Shown: positions 55,960 through 64,000 of the stretch, piece after piece
Numbering within the stretch: the first letter of the stretch is position 1
How the letters are laid out: each line of letters opens with the position of its first letter
DNA from: Tillandsia leiboldiana
Taxonomy: Eukaryota > Streptophyta > Magnoliopsida > Poales > Bromeliaceae
Reading direction: 5' to 3'
DNA: 64,000 nt
Assembly (NCBI GenBank): GCA_029204045.2
Contig: CM055063.1
Span: 29,057,810-29,121,809 of the forward strand
Notes under the pieces: model-generated
Told to the model about the DNA's origin: nothing
The model's database searches: none
Seen by the model: the letters and a program-made list of their open reading frames with translations, nothing else
Translations under genes and position numbers: made by a program

Positions 55960-58567
55960 TGTAGTGAGCCGAACATCTGCAAAATAGTGAGGTTCTGGTG
56001 AAAAGTAGCATGGAGGACTATTCCTGTAATCCAGGCGAAGTTTCAAGCTTGTTGAAGCATTTTTGGTGCGGGATCGGCGCGGAAATGGAATTAGAGAATG
56101 TTAAACTTTGGCCAATTGAGTCAAAAGATGACTGTGGAGATGTTCGAAAAGCGTTTTGAGGATTTCGAAACGATTAGAGAGAGTTGGAGCTCTGTGGAGC
56201 GAAAATAGGAATTTTGGAAAAAAAATGAATTTTTGGGTCTTGAAGGTTCAGGGACCAAACCTTGGAGGGAAGTCCGGACCGTGTCCGCGCATCCTGAGAA
56301 GTTTGTGTTTGGGGATCAGATCTTGGGGGAGAGTCCGGTCCATTAGTGCGTGAAAGGCAGAGTGAAGGTTTGAGGATTGGACCTTGGGGGAGAGTCCGGT
56401 CCGTCCACGCCTAGGATGCCCAGTGAGGGGCTTTTTAGTAATTTCCATGGTGGGGCTTTTATATAAAGAGGACTTGACCTTTTTTTTCCGTTGTAGCACA
56501 CACACACACGACACACACATAGAGAGAAAGTGAGGAGCTCACTCTCTTTCCCTCGCGTCCGCTCTCCTCCCCCTCTCTTCGGGTGCCCTCTAACGATGGA
56601 GATCGAGCTCGCGAAGGCTTGGGGGTGCAGTGGAGTGACCTTTTGGGCACGTAAAGCTTGGAGAGCCTAAAGGCCGAGGTAAGGGTTTCGGATTTTTGAG
56701 TTGAAATTTTGTTAAATCCTTTAAAATTGAGATCCTAGTGATCCTAAGTTGTTTCTAACTTAGATTAATCGAAAAAACATAGAGTATTTTTGGGTGTTCT
56801 TGAAGAGAGTTAATTAAAATGTATGACATCAAATCTAGGTTGAAACCTGAGGTGAAAATATAGAGGCAATGAACTAGAAGACTGAACTAGTTGTATGGTT
56901 ATGGATTGGATAACCTAGTGGTAGGATGACCACTTGGACTTGTGTGGCAATGAAATCTATAAAGGTTGACAAGGAGGGTGAAACAATAAAAATCCAGTGG
57001 CATGATTAAGGTGAGATAAACCTTAGAGTAAAAGTGACTTGAGAACATAATTGTGAACCTAGTGCCATCTAATATAGGTTGAGAGCCTTGAGTACATCGA
57101 TTGAGTCGATCTGTGACATGATGTCATGTGGTATTAAATGTCTTGTTGAGCATTGTGCATGTGACTGAAACTTGCAAGAGTCAAATGAGCTCAATTAGGA
57201 TTCGCTCGTGGGGGTCGCAACCCAAGAGCCTGGTCCTCCGGAGGTATAGCATGACTCGCTTTGCTATTTTGAGAGCTGATTGGGCGGCGTGTGTGAGGTG
57301 CAGCTCGCATTGCGAGGTACTATTCATGGTTCATAAGGCACGGTGTAGGCTAGGACTGAAACTTGAGTCGGTCCAGCAGAGATTGGGTAAAAGGTTGCTT
57401 TTGGGCCATATTGATGCATATCTTGAGAGCTTATTGGGCGACGGGTGTAAAGGCACAACTCGCGTTGGCGGGGTGCTAAACATGGTCCATGAGGCGCAGT
57501 ACAGGTAGGGCTATACCCTATGTGAGTTCCCAGAGAGTGGGTGAGCATCCTTAAGCTCCAGAGATTAGGTATCCTTTGAGTCCCCAGAGATTAGTTGAGC
57601 ATATGTGAGTCTCAGAGATTGGGTGAGTACCAGTGAGTTTCAGAGATTGGTGAGTACATCATATTGATGCATATTGTGAGAGTTGATTAGGCGACGGGTG
57701 TGAGGTACAGCTCGTATTGCGAGGTGCTAAATACGATCCATGAGGCGCGGTACAGTTGGGAGCAATACCCTATATGTGTCCCCGAGAGATTGGATATGTG
57801 ATTACAGTCGACCAACTTAAGCCAAATTGATGCATAGTCAAGTTTGAGACATGAACTCTTCTACCATGTGTAGTATGTGTGGGTCTGCCCGTGGTGTAGA
57901 GTGGATATCCTCTATTGCAGAGTATTGACAAATTGGGTGATGAAATAGAGTGTAACATATGGTTACATTATATGATAGATTTTATTACCACGTGTAGAGA
58001 GGCATGAGCATTACGTTTCTTTTATGCACGTAGCATAGATTTATTATGCTTATTTGATGACAGCTTTTCTTATTTGCTTATGCTTATGTATATTACTTCC
58101 CTTGGACCTAGTGGGTCGGTCTTCTCATTACCCACTGAGAACTATTTTTATAGTTTTCACCCCACCACTTTCAAGTTCAGTTGCAGAGAGAGGACAAGGC
58201 GTAGCTCCCTAGCTAAAGACCCTACCATTTACAGTGTACATAGAGGTGACCCTCGATAGCTTTAGCCAAGGGTAAAAAGAATGCAAGAGTAAAGAAAAAA
58301 AATGAAATTGTAATAGTATTTTGGATTGTAAAGGAAAAAGGGAAAAAGAAATGTAAATGTATATAATGTGACGAATGTATGTAATATAATAGATATTTAT
58401 GTTTTCTGTACTTTTCTTTCGCAATCCGTGTATGAATTTTGTTTCTGGTTGGAACTCGTTGAATTGTATTGGTTGTGATGCCTTAGGCGAACAGGAGAAA
58501 TTCTGCCCGTTCGGTGGGTTTGGGAGTGTGCCCAAACCGACCAAATTGGTGCTCTCGGGGCGTGACA
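55960..58567 (+). mobile_element. Ty3/gypsy LTR, 2.6 kb, probably solo
   Basis: It starts TGTAGTGAGCCGAAC and ends CTCTCGGGGCGTGACA. It has a TATA-like TTTATATAAAG (56,458), a (CA)n-rich leader, CCCACTGAGAAC (58,131-58,142) and TTGGTGCTCTCGGGGCGTGACA, which are typical of plant gypsy LTRs. CACGT lies at 55,955-55,959 and again overlapping the end at 58,566-58,570, so the target duplication is ambiguous. Repeated GGGGAGAGTCCGGTCC words lie at about 56,327-56,402. No internal region adjoins it. Confidence 0.6.
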
Positions 58568-59384
58568 CGTGCAAAAACAGCAGCGTCTCCCACGACCTTT
58601 AATGAATATATATAGATGTAGATGTCAAGTCACTTTTGAGGCTTATTGAATTAAAAATTATGTCAACACAAAGCCGAAACTAGTACTTTCAACAACATTT
58701 TGGGCTTGGTTTAGTTTGTGCTTTTGAATAACTTGGAGCTGTACTTTATTGTGCTTATATTTTCCCTGCTTTTTTGTACACGTATTTTACCTTACTTTGT
58801 TGTTTATGTATTTTTCCTGACTTTGTTGTGTGTATATTTTTCATTGTCAGAATTCTTTTCCTAGAGGCCAAATCTAAAGACTAAATTCCAAGTGGAGTAA
58901 CTTTCCTTTTCTCTTCCTATGTTCTTCCTCTGCTTCGTAATTTGCTTGGTACCTAATTCCTCAGTATTGTTTTTGGTGGGCCTTTCTCCTTCCAATCAAG
59001 TCCTTGGCTATTACATAATCTTCTCCTTAAGTCCTCTGTTGTGTCATTGCAAGCCATATATTATGCCTACAAATGTGAACACTATTCGAAAGATCACGTT
59101 TCGCCAGGTGTGTTTTGTCATGCAAATGATCAAGAGTTGAAGGCCACAATTGAAGTATTTAGCATGGGGTGGCCGTACTGTTCTGAATACTATCTATTTC
59201 GATCACTATTATTGTTATTCTTTTGTTGCTTCCTCATTCTCTTTGAAACCTGAAAAATGTCTTAAAAAAAGTTTGTTGTCCGAGACATATCTAATCACAA
59301 TAAGTAGCTATTTCTTCCATTGATTACTTGGAGAAGAAGTATATTGGTAGACTTCATTACTTTCATTATTGAATTTGCAATTCA
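58568..59384 (+). other. Sequence without a recognised gene, likely nCBP intron
   Basis: T-rich, no LTR ends, no conserved frame. The frames at 58,919-59,253 carry no known motif. Confidence 0.35.
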
Positions 59385-61949
59385 TGTAATGTACCGAACT
59401 TTGGCTAAGTTGGCAAAGTACGGATTTGATCATGCTAGACGTGATTAAAATGTGATTAGAATGAGTTTTGGGTTGAATAGGAACGAGTTCAGTTCGAAAC
59501 GGAGTTCGAAAAGCTGAAGACTGAGCTTTAGACTCAATTCGGACGCCCGGAACATGTATTGTGTGCTCAATGTGAATTCGAATGCCTTTTGAGGGCGCCC
59601 GGAAGAGAATTTGGACTCTCTTCTCGAGAGTTGGGGTCGCACAGGGAAGTGGAATTTCGAATACTCGAAATGCCCTATGGGCGCTCGAAACACTATTCGG
59701 ATGCTCAGGCCGGCACCCGGGGCTCTTGTGCGGATGCTCAACCCGAGTGCAAGGTTGCGCGCTGCCTCGAGAATTTGGATGCTCGAAGGAAACAGTGATC
59801 TACGAAGATTCGAACGCTTGAATCTTTTCATTGGCGCTTGATTTCGGGCGCAAGCTGTAAGTTGAGCCTGTTACAAATAGAATTGTTTGGTGGACTTTTT
59901 GGGATTTTGTTACAACCCTTTATAAAAGGGTCTCAGCCCGTTCTCCCCCAATACGCACACATATACAGAGAGTGAAAAGAGAGTTCTCTTTCTCCTTTAC
60001 TCTTCGCTCCCTCTTTCTCTCTCGTAATCTCTCCCTCGGGTGGAGAAGGATGGAGTTCAAGTTCGGAGGAGTGGAGTGAGCCTCTGGAGCAAGAGAAAGC
60101 TTGAAGAGCTTGGAGTTTAAGGTAAGGGTTTTTGATTTCAAGTTAGGTTTTGTGTTAAACTCTTTGAAATTGAGATTTTTGGAAACCCTAGGTGATTCTG
60201 TACTAGTATGGCAGTGGATTCACTGTAGTTTTCGCGGTGTTCTTGAGGGAGTAAAATCTAGGACAAAAATTTAGAGTTTTTGTGCCTAGAGGGTTTTAAA
60301 CATAAGTGACCATTTGAAAGTCTAATTGAAGGTTAGAGAAACTTGAGGGACGACGTCAATTTGGACTATGGCAAGGCTATGACGGCCGGTTAGAGGAAAC
60401 GAGCCGGACTTGGGCGATTTTGTTCGTTAGCTTTGGAAATGCGTTGAAATGGTGTCGGGATCCTAAGTGCAAGTTACTACAAGCACTTGGGGGTGAATTG
60501 AGGTGGAAAATACCACTGAAATGGTTTGATCTCCCCTGTGTCTAAAACATCTTTAATTTGCATGCATATATGTATATATAAGAAATATGTAAATTAAAGT
60601 GGATTTAGTTACATGCTACGAGATCAGGTAAATCAAGGTGGTTCATGTGTATTGGACCTAAGTGAAAATAGGATTTTGACCCTTGTAAGTTAAGAAAAAA
60701 ATAGTGGAAATTCATGTTAGACAATTGGTCTAAATGAGTACCTTGAGTATAGGTTAAAGGAGTGGCATTGGAACTTAGGTAAAACCTAAGGTGAAAATAT
60801 AGAGATATGTGAACTGAGAGAGCAAGTTAGTGTCCTTGGGGCATATGTGATAACCCTAGAGTTATGAACTTAGGGTGTAAATGGAAAAATGTAACAAATG
60901 TAAAAAGGACCTTCTAGAAGTGTCAAACTAATAATTGGGAGGCTATGCGGATAAGTCGATTCCCTCTGAGGTAACTATATGAAACTTAAATCACTAGATG
61001 GTTAGTGGCACCGGGATATGAGATGTAATGTAAATGGAACTTAAACCACCAAATGGTAATTAGGAGGGTACGCGTATAAGTCGACTACTCGACTCCCAAG
61101 GGAGGGCCGAGCAGATTTTGATTCCCTATGAGGTACTTGGGCGCCGTGGGCATTCAACTTATGTACCTACCGATTAGAGAGGGTATGCGCATATGTCAAC
61201 TCTCCATGAGGTGTAATACAAGTGAAATCTAAACTCCAAGTTTGTTAAGAGAATGAGAAATGAAACCAATGAATTAGATGGCTAGTGACATGTGGCATAA
61301 GGATAATGCACATGAGTTGTATGTGGAACAGTAGGACTCAACAAGTAAGTGGGCTAAGTAAAGGTCTCAATAAATAGAAAAGTAAAACTATGACACATAG
61401 CATAGTGGCAAATTGGGTGAATATATGTAGACATTGATCTAGTGGCATATTGCTTAATTCGAGTCATAGTAGCTGTAATTTCAATTACTGCATTTATATA
61501 GTAGAAATAATTGTTTAGCAAATTATCTACTTATGCCTCCTTTGGACTGAGTGTGTGCGGATCGCCACGTTCGATGGTTGCACCCACTAGAAACTTATTT
61601 CAAGTTCTTACCCCATTGTTGTTTACCCTTTTTTAGATCTAGGTACTGCCGGAGAGACGCGAGGTCGCGACATAGGTGTTGTGGGATAGATAGACCAAGT
61701 GAGAGATCTAGATAGTATCCTGTTGTAAGACAAATGAAAAATTGTAACATTTTAAAGTATGAGGGAATGCATGTAAATCTTTAGTTTAAAGTTCAGTTAA
61801 ATGAATTAGATATTAGTGGCTAAACTCTGATGCTTTATGAATTCCATTTCGTGTAAAAATTTCTACATGTTGGATGTTTATCACCACTTCGTTCAGTGGG
61901 TCTGTGCACGTGCTTGAACCGGTCAAATTGGCGGTCTCGGGAAGTAACA
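59385..61949 (+). mobile_element. Ty3/gypsy LTR, 2.6 kb, probably solo
   Basis: It starts TGTAATGTACCGAAC and ends GGTCTCGGGAAGTAACA. A TTTATAAAAGGG TATA region (59,919) is followed by an (AG)-rich leader and GGTAAGGGTTTTTGATTT. CGTTCGATGGTTGCACCCAC (61,569) is shared with the minus-strand LTR at 47,747. ATTCA (59,380-59,384) and ATTAA (61,950-61,954) match at 4 of 5 bases. No coding region adjoins it. Confidence 0.65.
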
Positions 61950-61954
61950 ATTAA

Positions 61955-62520
61955 CAATTTAATTGTTCAACCCATGTGTCAGTTTTCTTGCATTGCTTGT
62001 TGGCTACATTACAAACTTGGGAAAGTACTTGCCGGACTTTCAACAAGTAATAGTACAATAATTGGGTATTTATCATTTGATGCGCAATTGTAATTAGATT
62101 TAAGAAAGCATTTAGTCAAATAGGTAATTGTCACCTCATGATTTAAAATTTTGGATGAAGCTATGTCGTTGGCGCAAAATATCTTGTTTTGGTTTAGTGG
62201 GTCATAACCAGTGTCTCAAACCAATTTGAATATGGAAAAATTACTTTTTTTTATTACAATTGCTCCAAAGAAAAGTTTAGCTTTATAAAATCAGACCAAA
62301 TAAGAAAGAGCTGCCTATAATGCAAAGTTTGATTCAATTTTGATTACTTTGTCATACTTTATCTCTTTTACTAAAGGGCAATTTGAAGTTTTTCTTTGTT
62401 CTTCGGAATCATAGAAGTACCATGCTTCACTTTTAGTGACAAAGACTTGGTGAAATCTAGTTTTATTACGATTACTTGAGCACTCTTAGAGAGAGAGAGC
62501 GAGAGAGAGAGAGAGAGTTC
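61955..62520 (+). other. Sequence without a recognised gene
   Basis: AT-rich. It ends in a (GA)n run at about 62,488-62,517. Nothing coding is supported. Confidence 0.35.
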
Positions 62521-62524
62521 GTCT

Positions 62525-63345
62525 TGTGTGCTTTCGAAAGCATGGAGACCTCCGTGCTTTCAAGTTGTTTTCGATGATGAGACTTTTGTATCAACGTCTC
62601 GGCTCCATTAGACTTGATCTTAGGGCATGCTTGGTTTGAAGTATTCCAGACTTGGAATTGGAATCAAAATAAGCCATTTCGATTGTTAGCATTTGGATTG
62701 AGGGATTGTCATTCCGATTTCCATTCCGAGGGTATTTGAATCCCTGAAAAGTATTTCTCACATTCATGGTCGGAGTTAACTTTGATTCCGGAGTGATTGA
62801 AAAAAGATTTCTTTTTCTACTAATAATTATTTGAATTCAAATATAAATCATATAAACTCATTAGATTAAATTATAATTTCAATTTTGAATTTGAAATATG
62901 AATCTAAAATTTAAAATTTGAATTTCTTAAATTTTAATTTATAGTTTGAAATTTAAATTTTGACTTTGATCTTGAATCCCGTAAATTTTGACTTTGATCT
63001 TGAATCCCGTAAAGATATATTCAAAGAAATTTAAATTTTGACTTGCGCTAGGGACAGTTGATTAAATCCCGTAAAGATGTTGATGCTGTTTTATGGAGTA
63101 TAAAGAATTTTCTATCAAAATTTCACTTGATTTGGATTTTTTTATATCGTTAAACTTGCAAATAGCTCACATCGACCATTAAAATTGTTGATTTTGAGCT
63201 CTTTTGATTTCTAGGTAAATGTTATAAAAAAAATCGCAAAGTTTGTTTTTCAGGTACTTCAAATACTCAAGATTAAGTCTAATGGAGTTGATCATCAATT
63301 CAAAAGTCCCATCGAAGGCCTCCATGCTTTCGAAATCGTACTTGC
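62525..63345. mobile_element. Long-inverted-repeat (foldback or MULE-type) element
   Basis: The left arm (about 62,525-62,620, with GCTTTCGAAAGCATGGAG and CTCCATTAGACTTGATCTT) is the reverse complement of the right arm (about 63,262-63,342, with AAGATTAAGTCTAATGGAG and CTCCATGCTTTCGAAA). Between them is AT-rich sequence that includes GGCATGCTTGGTTTGAAG, probably a second insertion. The same arm type starts again at 63,934 at the window edge. Confidence 0.6.
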
Positions 63346-63360
63346 CTAGTTATATATATA

Positions 63361-63896
63361 GAGTTGGACTGGGCTACTATTAGTAGCAAAACCTTATTGT
63401 TACTACCCATTTTTTTTCGATGATGGAGCTTCTGAATCGATGATCGGCACCGTTGAACATGATCTAGACCACTAGAACTATCTAGAAATCAAATTTCAAA
63501 TCTTTTCGACATCATTGACCTAATGATCAAAGGGTTGCAAAATTTGTAATTTTAATGGTAGATATGAGACGTTTGCTCGTTTAATGGTGTATAGAAATCT
63601 AAATCAATTGAATTTTGGTTAGAAAATTTTTTAAACTATTTAAAATAAGATCTATACTCTCGATCTTGATTACTATCATCATTTTTTGAAGGATATTCAT
63701 TTTCACATATTCATTTTTTTGTCCACTTGATGGACAAGAAAAGAATATCGAAAAAGCATAAAATTTGATTTCTAGATAGTTTAAATGGTTTAGATCATAT
63801 TTAATGGTGTCGATTGTCGTTTTGGAAGCTCCATCATCAAAAACAAATCGGTAGCAACAATAGGATTTTACTACTAATAGTAGTTCAGTCCAACTC
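63361..63896. mobile_element. Long-inverted-repeat element, 536 bp
   Basis: The left arm GAGTTGGACTGGGCTACTAT and the right arm TAGTAGTTCAGTCCAACTC pair, and the pairing continues inward for about 170 bases (ATCTAGAAATCAAATTT against AAATTTGATTTCTAGAT). A (CT)n run follows on the right (63,894-63,919). TATATATA lies on both sides and could be the target duplication. No ORF; the frame at 63,599-63,955 is a shadow. Confidence 0.75.
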
Positions 63897-63929
63897 TCTC
63901 TCTCTCTCTCTCTCTCTTTATATATATAG

Positions 63930-64000
63930 TTAGGCTGGTATGCTTTTATAAGCACGGAGCCCTCCGTACTTATAAGTCGTTTTTGATGTTGGGACTTCCG
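63930..64000. mobile_element. Left edge of another long-inverted-repeat element (cut by the window)
   Basis: GGCTGGTATGCTTTTATAAGC and CCTCCGTACTTATAAGTCG resemble the arm at 62,530 (CTCCGTGCTTTCAAGTTG). The rest is outside the window. Confidence 0.45.

Noticed and set aside
63894..63919. CRISPR or satellite-like array at the right edge
   Set aside because: It is a plain CT dinucleotide run next to a long-inverted-repeat element; CRISPR arrays are not expected in a plant nuclear genome.

Overview
This is a nuclear segment of a flowering plant, probably a monocot. The evidence is a spliced eIF4E-family gene (nCBP type) with GT-AG introns, an AT-rich background, and a dense stack of plant retrotransposons and MITEs. 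I cannot name the species. There is one recognisable cellular gene, present only in part. Almost everything else is transposable-element (TE) sequence.

Layout on the + strand. 1-1,666: 3' end and 3' LTR of a Sirevirus-like Ty1/copia element. It lies inside the gag of a decayed Ty3/gypsy element (1,667-7,885; 3.5 kb LTR at 4,364-7,885). 7,886-8,767: a second, Tat-like LTR. 8,780-11,595: 5' leader and four coding exons of nCBP (copy A), followed by an intron with no later exon in the window. 11,912-13,391: LTR and internal part of a non-autonomous LTR element (called RLX here). 13,392-23,900: a Sirevirus-like element on the minus strand, cut by 100 N at 23,901-24,000. 24,001-38,081 repeats 9,847-23,900 almost base for base, so the exons, RLX and Sirevirus appear twice (copy B). 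This looks like two contigs, or two haplotypes, that overlap by 14 kb and were joined without merging.

Copy B continues past the overlap and shows the complete Sirevirus (27,539-38,819; 5-bp target duplication ATCCT; near-identical LTRs; 1,588-aa Gag-Pol frame; a separate envelope-position frame). It sits inside RLX (26,057-47,528; target duplication CCTCT). The right LTR of RLX is split by a hAT-like element (39,130-47,144). That element is split by a gypsy solo LTR (39,394-46,643; target duplication ACTTA), which holds a second LTR fragment and a MULE/MAIN-type plant-mobile-domain element (about 41,600-45,265). The latter holds another hAT-like MITE (44,079-44,642).

From 47,529 to 64,000 the sequence reads as the continuing nCBP intron, loaded with gypsy LTRs (47,747-about 51,800; 55,960-58,567; 59,385-61,949), three hAT MITEs of one family with perfect 8-bp target duplications, a PIF/Harbinger-like element (50,446-51,365) and long-inverted-repeat elements at the right edge. 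No exon 5 of nCBP was found.

The most unusual biology is in the Sirevirus-like element. Its envelope-position ORF appears to have its own promoter (TATA box below a CCGGATC array like that in U3) and a spliced 5' leader.
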